NCBI GenBank assembly: GCA_029959085.1
Contig: JARWIR010000008.1
Location: 6,076,001 to 6,140,000, forward strand
DNA: 64,000 nucleotides
Direction of reading: 5' to 3'
From: Nemophila menziesii
Lineage: Eukaryota; Streptophyta; Magnoliopsida; Boraginales; Hydrophyllaceae
The notes below the pieces were generated by a model that did no database searches, was not told the DNA's origin, and saw only the letters and a list, made by a program, of their open reading frames with translations. Position 1 is the stretch's first letter. Each line of letters opens with the position of its first letter. Made by a program: the position numbers and the translations under genes. This document shows, one piece after another, positions 50,501 to 63,797 of this stretch.

Positions 50501-52801
50501 TGTTTTTAGATTTGTTAGTCAAAACAAACTTTGTTAGTTAATATTTCGTATAATGAATAATTTTTATTGAAAACTCCTTATGTTGGTTTGACTTCGTTTA
50601 TTGAATTGTATTTGTGGAATATTTTGTTTGTGTTCAGTTATTTGTGAATAAAATGACCAAATTGTATGAATTTAATGATAAATTTTGAATTTTTAAATTT
50701 TAAATTTTGGTGGGAAAAATCCTACCGAAAGTAGTATGTTATACGATAAGCCATGGGATTGAAGTTCAAATGCATTAACATATGTTTTATTTGGAGCATT
50801 ATTAATTCACTTAAAAACTAGAAAAATAAATGAAATCTTATGAAAAATACAATATTAAAACAATATAAAGCTTTAAATGACATTAACGGTTATTGTGTGA
50901 TAAAGTCCACTAAATGTAGTTATTTTGCAAAAATGCTTGAGAATGAAATTATGTACATTTAATTGTTACATGATATAAATGTCATAATACACATACCAAA
51001 ACAAGTACACCGTGCAATTTTGATATAAAGTCTCTCATCAATAACATCGGTTTACTCATATATTACCAAGCACACCGTGCAGTTTTCTTCTTGTTGTAGT
51101 ATACACACACCCTGGAAGTGTTATTATGACTAAAGTCTAAATAAATACAAGATGCACATGCATTCTTTGCGAAAGCGCATATGATTTTTTCACACTAGTT
51201 GATTACAAACTAGTTCATAAAATAAATCTGTAGTACTTGAATATCCCATGTGGGGAGAAGATGTACAAACTTAAAAACTAAGGCTAATAACATGTAATTT
51301 GCAAATAGGATTCACTGGGGTGCTCAACTAACCAGGTAATAGTATCAAAAGTTTTCTTAGTAACCAGTATACTTTTACAACGAGTATCGTAAGAATAACA
51401 ATGTTATACAATTTCATGACAAAAATCTGGTCATCTTTCAATTACAAAATTCTTGATAGTTCTTGGGGATTGTATTTATTATGATCATCCTTTATGAATT
51501 CTACCAACACTGTATATATATTGACAATAAAAAAAATTAAACCACAAGCCAAAGAAAAACTACCGATGAATGCTAAACTAACATATCGCCTATAAACAAA
51601 CAAAATGGTAATAGATAAAAAATATTAAAACTAATAAAAACAATATGGTAGCGTTAAAAATTCAATTTGGTTAAAAATTACCCGCCAAACTAAAATAAGG
51701 TACTTAACCTAATATTATAGCTTTATGAGATAAAAATATACTTAATACACTAGGAAAACGTAATTAAAGATTAAGATGTAATCCGAATATATGACATACG
51801 AAAAGAAAAGAAGCATAAACTATTAGAACATGGAATTGAGTAAAAAAAGATAAACTCCTGACTATATACTACAATTTAGGCAATAATAGGTATGATCAAT
51901 AAAATATTGTTTGAGTAACAATTGAACTATTAATTTACAAAACATTGGTTTATTCTAACACTACATTAGTGATTATATTCATAAATCAATTATGTACAAA
52001 ATTAATAACAAAGCCAGAGAGATATAATACATGAAAAAAGGATTTGAACGATTTGATCGCTGAAGAATTTTTGAATTTTGCAGTAATCGTGTAGCTGTTG
52101 AAATTAAATTTAAAATTTAGATATAAAAAAAATCAAGTATAATTTAATGGAGAAAATTCTATGATCAAAACTATAGTTTATTCATTACTGTAACACATGT
52201 GACAACGAAAAATATGAAGTTCAACAACAATTATTTAATTGAAGTTAGTTTTAACGATGATATAATAACTAGTGGAAGAGATATCAAGTTGATTTAAAGA
52301 TTTTTTGGATCAATATTCTGGGAAAAAAAATATAAGAGAGTTATGAGTAACTTAACATCTGAATATGAGCAAATTCGTTTCTAAGCTACATATTCAAGAT
52401 GACTATTTCTAGGCCAAAGATATTCTAATGATCATTTTGAATATCTTTGACTACACCATAAAAAATAATTGTTTTGGCCTAAAATTGGTTTTTTTGAAAC
52501 ATTTATATTTAATAGACACACGCAAGTCATATAATTAAATTGTTTATTTTTTATAGGGTTAGTCAGATGGTATAAAATGCTCATTTTGAATATATTTGCA
52601 TAATCCTATACCAACTATATTAATACACATCACATATGAACTTATAAAAGTAACTAACTAATTAATCTAATGACATGTGTTTTTTTACAATAATTAATGG
52701 TTGAAATTTGAATATTGGACCATCCAATATTGGATGATAGTCTTACCCCATCCCATGTTTATGTCATGCAAAAACTAATTAGAGGAACCACTACTTAATT
52801 T
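47594..52801 (+). repeat. Tandem unit U10 (type C)
   Basis: 5,208 bp. With U9 and the left end of U11 it forms the youngest-looking part of the array. The empty LINE target is near 52485-52496. D1 of this unit is at 52669. Confidence 0.92.
48946..49343 (-). pseudogene. YTH/ECT-like fragment, U10
   Basis: Consensus form, identical to U9 in the compared stretch. Confidence 0.48.
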
Positions 52802-54153
52802 AATGACATGTGTTTTATAAATATGATTGATGGTTATAAATTTAAAATTCGACCAGCCAATACAGGAGGTAAGTCTTACCGGGTCTTTAAATCTCTAAAA
52901 ATGATCAATAAAATTAACTTTACTTTTGATGGACTACCTATTCCAAATGATAACCTAGCCCACCAACTAGTATTTCCTTAAGAACAAAACACAAACTCAT
53001 TTATTTAAGACAGAAAAATACAATATTTTAGTATAATTACTATAGAAAATTTAAAGGTACGATTGACCAAAGAAATGAATACATTTAAAATAAAAAATTT
53101 ATTTTTATAAATATTCCAGATCTACCTTCCTCAAACGAACTTTGAATCCTTCTAGCTCCACGGTGAATTGAAGGTGCTGAATTCTTCTATATCATCCCTG
53201 ACATCACTTCCATTGCCTGTATACATTATAGGTATCGTTAAACACTTTATTCAGTTTTAAATATTATATGTATATCCATTATATTTCTTTTAGGAATATC
53301 CGATTAGGTTAATGTAATTTGACTAATTACCAATTAATTTTTAAGTATTTGAGTATATGTTAATTCAATTTTTGAAATTATTATAAATCTATGCAAGTTT
53401 ATTTTTTTTCTTAATAATTAAAAAATAAATCTAATAAAATACTAAGAAAATAATAACTTGATAATTCTCAGATGCGATTTAATTTTGAAATTTAAATATT
53501 ATTTATTGATAATGTTTAAATATACTTTTGTGTTTTCTCACAGATTTATTTTAACATTGAGCTTCCTATCAATAATAAATATAATTATCAACAAAACAAG
53601 GAATGAGATCGTTGATCATGATATTTCACACAACTATAAACACTTCATAATTGTTTCGTGGTAAGATCTAATTACTAAATTAAATTCGATAGGTTATGTT
53701 AGTGTTTTGTTTGAAGGGAATATGTATTACTTGATTAAAAGTTTGTCTACTTTCTTTAATTTTACTCTAATTTGGAGTAGGAATTGAAAGTTTGATGGCA
53801 TCCTTCTATTTTTTTGATAAATGAAACTCTCTGGGATCCTGTTCATAACGACACAATATGCACTCTAGTGCTTGTTCAATTAAACTTTCATACTCAACCC
53901 CTTCCAAGATTATTTGCAGTGGCTGGCACATGATTTTATCTCTTTTTTCTTTGTTGCATATGATGAGGACATTGACTAGAAAATCTTGGTAGTTTCTCTA
54001 GTGGACAATTTCAACAACATAAAATTGATGAACTACTTTTTGTTGTTTTTATATCTAATAAAATAGATGATATTTTAAAATGTCTACATGTTTTATTTTT
54101 ATTTTAAAATATTTCTGGTTTATGAAATTATATCTGATCAAATCAACAGGTAT

Positions 54154-54541
54154 TTACATATGTGGGCCTGAAGAAGCATAAAGTAGCTGAAAAAGGAGGT
54201 GTCTGTTTCTAACAAGAAGCAGAAAAAATCCATCCATCATAATAGGGGAAATTGGGCTCGGAATCGGAGAGTATTGACCATATCCCATTGATCCATCATA
54301 TCCATGACCCGGATAAAACATTGATGAAGTATCGTTATACATTGGCTGTGAATAAAATCAACCACCATAGGAGCGTGATACTAACCACCATAGTAAATCC
54401 CTGGGTCCTTTGGAGTATAAGCATTGTATGGGTAAGTGGCGGTAAGAAGAGATCCACTTGAATCTGAATCAACAGCGAGATTGTAGGGGCACTTGAGATG
54501 GTTACAACAGAAGGTGGATTCAGAAGCACGGCCCTTTCATC
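54154..54541 (-). pseudogene. YTH/ECT-like fragment, U11
   Basis: Carries an 11-bp loss near 54480 inside the segment that reads TNVKDLAV elsewhere, which breaks that frame. The MYND segment is unchanged. Confidence 0.48.
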
Positions 54542-57500
54542 CTTAGGAATAGCAGCGTGAAAATAGATTGTAAATATTAGAGTTTTAAAGCAGATCTGAA
54601 CACTAAACTGAGAAAAAGATAAATAATTGCTCTTAATTTACCCGATCTATCCCATTTTGTAATTCGACAACTTTCTCGACTGCAAATAGTTATAAATAAA
54701 TATGTTAGTTCGAGTTTAGGTGCAAGATTTGATTTTCATAGAAAATAAACATGGAAGATCGAAAACCTAAACTCAAAATCTAACGATCTACATGTAAGAA
54801 AAATTAACAAACAAAAAAATACAAGAAATACCCAAACATTACGGTTTGTCACCCAGAATCGCGTCAACACACAGATCTTAATTTAGAATCCCTACTCGGT
54901 ATGGTTGTTGTTCTAGAGCTTGCACGAACCATGGATCATATACTATTTGGAGTTGAGCATTCCCTCCTGGTGGACGTTGAATTGATGGATTCTCAACTTC
55001 TTGATTAAGTGGGATTACAAGTTCTCACCTTCATCAACTTCCACCTGTTATTACGTAAATAGGGCATCTCCACTTTCTACCTAATATTATGTCACATAAA
55101 TGCATTTATTATAAAAAAAGGGAGACATCAATATATATTCTCCTCAGTCTTTTACCCCAATACTAAATTTTTTGTTAGACTTCCATTAGGAAGCACACCT
55201 CATCATGGTCATATGACCCTTGACTGATTTTAGCTCATCAAGTTCTTCAAGAGGCAAATCCGGCTTGGGAAACTATCCATAAAAGAATCAAAGTTTCACC
55301 GTTTGAGGGTTTACATTGGGTAAGAGTTTCACGCTCTATCACTTCTTGTATACGATACAGGAGAACGTATATTCTACCTCTACAATTCAATGATGTTTAT
55401 AATAACCTCAATGGTAGGTGGAATGGAAAATGAAAGTGCATAGAAAGTGATGAAGACTTATGATAGTAGTGATAGAAAAATCCTACAAAAAGATTAAATC
55501 GATTTAAATTAAATCTAAGATAATCAAGCACTAGGTTACCTCTCATGGGAATTTATGTCTTAGAAATTATGGGATTTACATGCTTATATATGCAAATGAT
55601 TTGTACAAGATGATACCAGTACGAGTATAATACCCTAAACGTGAGGTCAGAAACATGATAACACAAATTTTTCATGGATGTTGTATTACATGAACTCTTT
55701 ATATGATACAAACACCTTAAAATTGAATGAGAACTGAATCTGTGTTTTTAGATTTGTTAGTCAAAACTAACATTGTTAGTTAATATTTCGTATAATGACT
55801 AATTTTTATCGGAAACTCCTTATGTTGGTTTGACTTCGTTTAATGAATTATATTTGTGGAATATTTTGTTTGTGCTCAGTTATTTGTGAATAAAATGACC
55901 AAATTGTATGAATTTAATGATAAATTTTAAATTTTAAATTTTGGTGGGAGAAATCCTACCGAAAGTAGTATGTTATACGATAAGCCATGGGATTGAAGTT
56001 CAAATGCATTAACATATGTTTTATTTGGAGCATTATTAATTCACTTCAAAACTCGAAAAATAAATGAAATCTTATGAAGAATAGAAGATTAAAACAATAC
56101 AAAGCTTTAAATCACATTAACGGTTATTGTGGGATAAAGTACACTAAATGTAGTTATTTTGCAAAAATGCTTGAGATTGAAATTATGTACATTTAATTGT
56201 TACATGATCTAAATTCATAATACACATACCAAAACAAGTACACCGTGCAGTTTTGATATAAAGTCTCTCATCAATATTATCGGTTTACTCGTATACTTAC
56301 CAAGCACACCATGCAGTTTTCTTCTTGTTGTAGTAAACACATACCCTGGAAGTGTTATTATGACTAAATTCTAAATTATAACAAGATGCACATGCATTCT
56401 TTGCAAAAGCGCATATGATTTTTTCACACTAGTTGATTACAAACAAGTTCATAAAATAAATCTGTAGTACTTGAATATCCCATGTTGGGAGAAGATGTAC
56501 AAACTTAAAAACTAAGGCCAATAACATGTGATTTGCAAATAGGATTCCCTAGGTTCCTCAACTTACCAGGTAATAGTATCAAAAGTTGCCTTAGTAACCA
56601 GTATACTTTTACAACGAGTATCGTAAGAATAACAATGTTATACAATTTCATGACAAAAATCTGGTCATCTTTCAATTACAAAATTGTAGACAGTTCTTGG
56701 GGATTGAATTTATTATGATCATCCTTTATAAATTCTACCAACACTGTATATATATTAACAATAAAAAAAATTAAACCACAAGCCAAAGAAAAACTCCCGA
56801 TGAATGATAAACTAACATATCGCCTATAAACAAACAAAATGGTAATAGATAAAAAATATTAAAACTAATAAAAACAATACGGTAGCGTTAAAAATTCAAT
56901 TTGGTTAAAAATTACCCGCCAAACTAAAATAAGGTACTTAACCTAATATTATAGCTTTATGAGAAAAAAATATACTTAATACACTAGGAAAACGTAATTA
57001 AAGATTAAGATGTAATCCGAATATATGACATACGAAAAGAAAAGAAGCATAAACTATTAGAACATGGAATTGAGTAAAAAAAGATAAACTTCTGACTATA
57101 TACTACAATTTAGGCAATAATAGGTATGATCAATAAAATATTGTTTGAGTAACAATTTAACTGTTAATCTACAAAACAATGGTTTATTCTAACACTACAT
57201 TAGTGATTATATTCATAAATCAATTATGTACAAAGTTAATAACAAAGTCAGCGTGATATAATACATGAAAAAAGGAATTGAAGGATTTGATCGCTGAAGA
57301 ATTTTTGAATTTTTGTAGTAATCGTGTAGCTGTTGAAATTAAATTTAAAATTTAGATATAAAAAAAATCACGTATAATTTAATGGAGAAAATTATATGAT
57401 CAAAACTATAGTTTATTCATTACTGTAACACATGTGACAAGGAAAAATATGAAGTTCAACAATAATTATTTAGTTGAAGTTAGTTTTAACGATGATATAA

Positions 57501-57730
57501 TAACTAGTGGAAGAGATATCAAGTTGATTTAAAGATTTTTTGGATCAATATTCTGGAAAAAAAATTAAAGAGAGTTATGATTAACTTAACATCTGAATAT
57601 GAGCAAATTCGTTTCCAGGCTTTAATTTCAAAATGACTATTTCTAGGCCAAAAATATTCTAAATGATCATTTTGAATATCTTTGACTACGCCATCAAAAA
57701 TAATTGTTTTGGCCTAAAATTGGTTATTTT

Positions 57731-58829
57731 ATGGAAGGGAAATTTAGAAGGTTCTCAAGGTGCTAAAATATCTTGGCATTCTATCTGCTCTAAGAAAGAA
57801 AATGGTGGATTAAATATATCAAACCTTGAAGATTTAAATAAGGTGTGTATATTGTCCATTTTTTGGAGAATGTACTCTCAAAAAGATAATTTATGGAGCT
57901 CTTGGACTAAGAATAATAATCTTAATGGAAGGTGTATATGGGGCATTGAATAAAAACAATATCATTCGTGGGTTTGGAAGCAAATGTTAAAAATCAAAGA
58001 AATTGCTTATAAATTCATAAGACATGAGGTAGAGAATGGTATAGACACATTTATGCTATGGGATAAATGGATTTAAGGCAAAAGTATAGAAAAAACCTTG
58101 AATATTGATTTGGGTGAACAAAATATTAAGAGTAACAGAACTATTAATGATTTCTATGGAAGAAAGAGGTGGAGACTTCCTCCTTGTATAAGTAAAACTT
58201 TACCAATTATTCAAAATATTAAGCTAACTGACAAGTCTGATAAAATTATCTGGGAGCATAATATTAAACAAAAGTTTTCATTTAAAAAAACCTTGTCAAG
58301 TATTAGTGAAGCTAAAGAGTATGTTGACTGGAGTAAAGTTGTTTGGGACAGGTTTTGTGTTCCAAGATGCTCGTTTATTACTTGGGTGGCTGCTCAAGAT
58401 AGGCTCCCAACTAAAAATAGAATGTTAAGTTGGGGGTTACAGGTCAATCGTTTGTGTGATTTCTGTCTTAATGGTGGAGAAGATAGGGATCATTTATTCT
58501 TATCTTGTTCATTTTCTCAGAGAATACTTAAGAATGTTATGAAGATTAGTGGTATACATATTCCAGCCTCGGGTTTTTTGCCTTTAATCAAGTCTTTTCC
58601 GCTTCTTCAAAGTAAAGTACATCTAAGTATTGTAAGTTTGATATTTACTTCATATGTGTATTGTATATGGAGTGAACGAAATGGGAGAAATCACGGGAGT
58701 TTAATGCGCACTGAGGAGCAAATGGAAAAGGAGATAAAGATGATGATTTGCTCGAGATTACAAAGTTTTAAACTTAAGGAAAAAAGCTCAAAAGAAGTTC
58801 TAGAAAAATTAGTTAGTGGGTCTGTTTAG
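57731..58829 (+). pseudogene. LINE ORF2 C-terminal remnant (RT end + zf-RVT) in L5
   Basis: Same structure as L3: the RT end is open to the stop at 57953, a second ancestral stop lies before 58098, and then 243 open codons run to 58829. The cysteine/histidine knuckle is kept. Scattered replacements (Lys to Glu, Ala to Thr, Pro to Arg, Leu to Pro, Glu to Val) suggest drift without constraint. Confidence 0.87.
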
Positions 58830-58858
58830 TAATAGCTAGTGGGCCTCTTGTAATTTTT
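57731..58858 (+). mobile_element. LINE copy L5, 5'-truncated, 3' end deleted
   Basis: 1,128 bp, with the left target site at 57720-57730. The 3' junction into D2 is the same as in L1 and L3. Private replacements in the coding remnant include Pro to Arg just before the first zinc-knuckle cysteine. Confidence 0.9.
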
Positions 58859-60210
58859 AATGACATGTGTTTTATAAATATGATTGATGGTTATAAATTT
58901 AAAATTCGACCAGCCAATACAGGAGGTAAGTCTTACCGGGTCTTTAAATCCCTAAAAATGATCAATAAAATTAACTTTACTTTTGATGGACTACCTATTC
59001 CAAATGATAACCTAGCCCACCAACTAGTATTTCCTTAAGAACAAAACACAAACTCATTTATTTAAGATAGAAAAATACAATATTTTAGTATAGTTACTAT
59101 AGAATATTTAAAGGTACGATTGACCAAAGAAATGAATACATTTAAAATAAAATATTTATTTTTATAAATATTCCAGATCTACCTTCCTCAAACGAACTTT
59201 GAATCCTTCTAGCTTCACGGTGAATTGAAGGTGCTGAATTCTTCTCTATCCTCTCTGACATCACTTCCATTGCCTGTATACATTATAGGTATCGTTAAAC
59301 ACTTTATTCAGTTTTAAATATTATATGTATATCCATTATATTTCTTTTAGGAATATCCGATTAGGTTAATGTAATTTGACTAATTACCAATTAATTTTTA
59401 AGTATTTGAGTATATGTTAATTCAATTTTTGAAATTATTATAAATCTATGCAAGTTTAATTTTTTTCTTAATAATTAAAAAATAAATCTAATAAAATACT
59501 AAGAGAATAATAACTTGATAATTCTCAGATGCGATTTAATTTTGAAATTTAAATATTATTTATTGATAATGTTTAAATATATTTTTGTGTTTTCTCACAG
59601 ATTTATTTTAACATTGAGATTCCTATCAATAATAAATATAATTATCAACAAAACAAGGAATGAGATCGTTGATCATGATATTTCACACAACTATAAACAA
59701 TTCATAATTGTTTCGTGGTAAGATCTAATTACTAAATTAAATTCGATAGGTTATGTTAGTGTTTTGTTTGAAGGGAATATGTATTACTTGATTAAAAGTT
59801 TGTCTACTTTCTTTAATTTTACTCTAATTTGGAGTAGGAATTGAAAGTTTGATGGCATCCTTCTATTTTTTTGATAAATGAAACTCTCTGGGATCCTGTT
59901 CATAACGACACAATATGCACTCTAGTACTTGTTCAATTAAACTTTCATACTCAACCCCTTCCAAGATTATTTGCAGTGGCTGGCACATGATTTTATCTCT
60001 TTTTTCTTTGTTGCATATGATGAGGACATTGACTACTAAATCTTGGTAGTTTCTCTAGTGGACAATTTCAACCACATAAAATTGATGAACTACTTTTTGT
60101 TGTTTTTATATCTAATAAAATAGATGATATATTAAAATGTCTACATGTTTTATTTTTATTTTAAAATATTTCTGGTTTATGACATTATATCTGATCAAAT
60201 CAACAGGTAT

Positions 60211-60608
60211 TTACATATGTGGGCCTGAAGAAGCATAAAGTAGCTGAAAAAGGAGGTGTCTGTTTCTAACAAGAAGCAGAAAAAATCCATCCATCATAAT
60301 AGGGGAAATTGGGCTCGGAATCGGAGAGTATTGACCATATCCCATTGATCCATCATATCCATGACCCGGATAAAACATTGATGAAGTATCATTATACATT
60401 GGCTGTGAATAAAATACAACACCATAGGAGCGTGATACTAACCACCATAGTAAATCCCTGGGTCCTTTGGAGTATAAGCATTGTATGGGTAAGTGGCGGT
60501 AAGAAGAGATCCACTTGAATCTGAATCAACAGCGAGATTTTTGACATTTGTAGGGGCACTTGAGATGGTTACAACAGAAGGTGGATTCAGAAGCACGGCC
60601 CTTTCATC
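60211..60608 (-). pseudogene. YTH/ECT-like fragment, U12
   Basis: Consensus motifs with minor changes (cattatacatt near 60390, aaaatacaac near 60412). The stop and frame break are retained. Confidence 0.48.
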
Positions 60609-63600
60609 CTTAGGAATAGCAGCGTGAAAATAGATTGTAAATATTAGAGTTTTAAAGCAGATCTGAACACTAAACTGAGAAAAAGATAAATAATTGCTCT
60701 TAATTTACCTTATCTATCCCATTTTGTAATTCGACAACTTTCTCGACTGCAAATAGTTATAAATAAACATGTTAGTTCGAGTTTAGGTGCAAGATTTGAT
60801 TTTCATAGAAAATAAACATGGAAGATCGAAAACCTAAACTCAAAATCTAACGATCTACGTGTAAGAAAAATTAACAAACAAAAAAATACAAGAAATACCC
60901 AAACATTACGGTTTGTCACCCAGAATCGCGTCAACACACAGATATTAATTTAGGATCCCTACTCGGTATGGTTGTTGTTCTAGAGCTTGCACGAACCATG
61001 GATCATATACTATTTGGAGTTGAGCATTCCCTCCTGGTGGACGTTGAATTGATGGATTCTCAACTTCTTGATTAAGTGGGATTACAAGTTCTCATCTTCA
61101 TCAACTTCCACCTGTTATTACGTAAATAGGGCATCTCCACTTTCTACCTAATATTATGTCACATAAATGCATTTATTATAAAAAAAGGGAGCCATCAATA
61201 TATATTCTCCTCAGTCTTTTACCCCAATACTAAATTTTTTGTTAGACTTCCATTAGGAAGCACACCTCATCATGGTCATATGACCCTTGAATGATTTTAG
61301 CTCATCAAGTTATTCAAGAGGCAAATCCGGCTTGGGAAACTATCCATAAAAGAATCAAAGTTTCACCGTTTGAGGGTTTACATTGGGTAAGAGTTTCACG
61401 CTCTATCACTTCTTGTATACGATACAGGAGAACGTATATTCTACCTCTACAATTCAATGATGTTTATAATAACCTCAATGGTAGGTGGAATGGAAAATGA
61501 AAGTGCATAGAAAGTGATGAAGACTTATGATAGTAGTGATAGAAAAATCCTACAAAGAGATTAAATCGATTTAAATTAAATCTAAGATAATCAAGCACTA
61601 GGTTACCTCTCATGGGAATTTATGTCTTAGAAATTATGGGATTTACATGCTTATATATGCAAATGATTTGTACAAGATGATACCAGTACGAGTATAATAC
61701 CCTAAACGTGAGGTCAGAAACATGATAACACAAATTTTTCATGGATGTTGTATTACATGAACTCTTTATATGATACAAACACCTTAAAATTGAATGAGAA
61801 CTGAATCTGTGTTTTTAGATTTGTTAGTCAAAACTAACTTTGTTAGTTAATATTTCGTATAATGACTAATTTTTATTGGAAACCCCTTATGTTGGTTTGA
61901 CTTCGTTTAATGAATTATATTTGTGGAATATTTTGTTTGTGCTCAGTTATTTGTGAATAAAATGACCAAATTGTATGAATTTAATGATAAATTTTAAATT
62001 TTAAATTTTGGTGGGAGAAATCCTACCGAAAGTAGTATGTTATACGATAAGCCATGGGATTGAAGTTCAAATGCATTAACATATGGTTTATTTGGAGCAT
62101 TATTAATTCACTTCAAAACTCGAAAAATAAATGAAATCTTATGAAGAATAGAAGATTAAAACAATACAAAGCTTTAAATCACATTAACGGTTATTGTGGG
62201 ATAAAGTACACTAAATGTAGTTATTTTGCAAAAATGCTTGAGATTGAAATTATGTACATTTAATTGTTACATGATCTAAATTCATAATACACATACCAAA
62301 ACAAGTACACCGTGCAGTTTTGATATAAAGTCTCTCATCAATATTATCGGTTTACTCGTATACTTACCAAGCACACCATGCAGTTTTCTTCTTGTTGTAG
62401 TAAACACATACCCTGGAAGTGTTATTATGACTAAATTCTAAATTATAACAAGATGCACATGCATTCTTTGTAAAAGCGCATATGATTTTTTCACACTAGT
62501 TGATTACAAACAAGTTCATAAAATAAATCTGTAGTACTTGAACATCCCATGTTGGGAGAAGATGTACAAACTTAAAAACTAAGGCCAATAACATGTGATT
62601 TGCAAATAGGATTCCCTGGGTTCCTCAACTTACCAGGTAATAGTATCAAAAGTTGCCTTAGTAACCAGTATACTTTTACAACGAGTATCGTAAGAATAAC
62701 AATGTTATACAATTTCATGACAAAAATCTGGTCATCTTTCAATTACAAAATTGTAGATAGTTCTTGGGGATTGAATATATTATGATCATCCTTTATAAAT
62801 TCTACCAACATTGTATATATATTAACAATAAAAAAAATTAAACCACAAGCCAAAGAAAAACTCCCGATGAATGATAAACTAACATATCGCCTATAAACAA
62901 ACAAAATGGTAATAGATAAAAAATATTAAAACTAATAAAAACAATACGGTAGCGTTAAAAATTCAATTTGGTTAAAAATTACCCGCCAAACTAAAATAAG
63001 GTACTTAACCTAATATTATAGCTTTATGAGAAAAAAATATACTTAATACACTAGGAAAACGTAATTAAAGATTAAGATGTAATCCGAATATATGACATAC
63101 GAAAAGAAAATAAGCATAAACTATTAGAACATGGAATTGAGTAAAAAAAGATAAACTCCTGACTATATACTACAATTTAGGCAATAATAGGTATGATCAA
63201 TAAAATATTGTTTGAGTAACAATTGAACTGTTAATCTACAAAACAATGGTTTATTCTAACACTACATTAGTGATTATATTCATAAATCAATTATGTACAA
63301 ATTTAATAACAAAGTCAGCGTGATATAATACATGAAAAAAGGAATTGAAGGATTTGATCGCTGAAATTTTTTTGAATTTTTGTAGTAATCGTGTAGCTGT
63401 TGAAATTAAATTTAAAATTTAGATATAAAAAAAATCACGTATAATTTAATGGAGAAAATTATATGATCAAAACTATAGTTTATTCATTACTGTAACACAT
63501 GTGACAAGGAAAAATATGAAGTTCAACAATAATTATTTAGTTGAAGTTAGTTTTAACGATGATAAAATAACTAGTGGAAGAGATATCAAGTTGATTTAAA

Positions 63601-63797
63601 GATTTTTTGGATCAATATTCTGGAAAAAAAATTAAAGAGAGTTATGAGTAACTTAACATCTGAATATGAGCAAATTCGTTTCCAGGCTTTAATTTCAAAA
63701 TGACTATTTCTAGGCCAAAAATATTCTAAATGATCATTTTGAATATCTTTGACTACGCCATCAAAAATAATTGTTTTGGCCTAAAATTGGTTATTTT

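Larger units (their letters stand above)
52802..58858 (+). repeat. Tandem unit U11 (C/A chimera, LINE with deleted 3' end)
   Basis: 6,057 bp. The left end matches U9/U10, with shared variants gagcttcc near 53560 and aaacacttcat near 53640. From about 54.07 kb onward it matches type A: gatattttaaaatg as in U1, caacagcgag, the A-specific block near 55629, and the LINE. The switch lies between about 53650 and 54070. A private 11-bp loss sits at about 54480. Confidence 0.88.

Noticed and set aside
61291..61500. 69-codon open frame in U12
   Set aside because: Its ATG exists only because of a private base change (cttgaatga for cttgactga); the same region in other units has no start.
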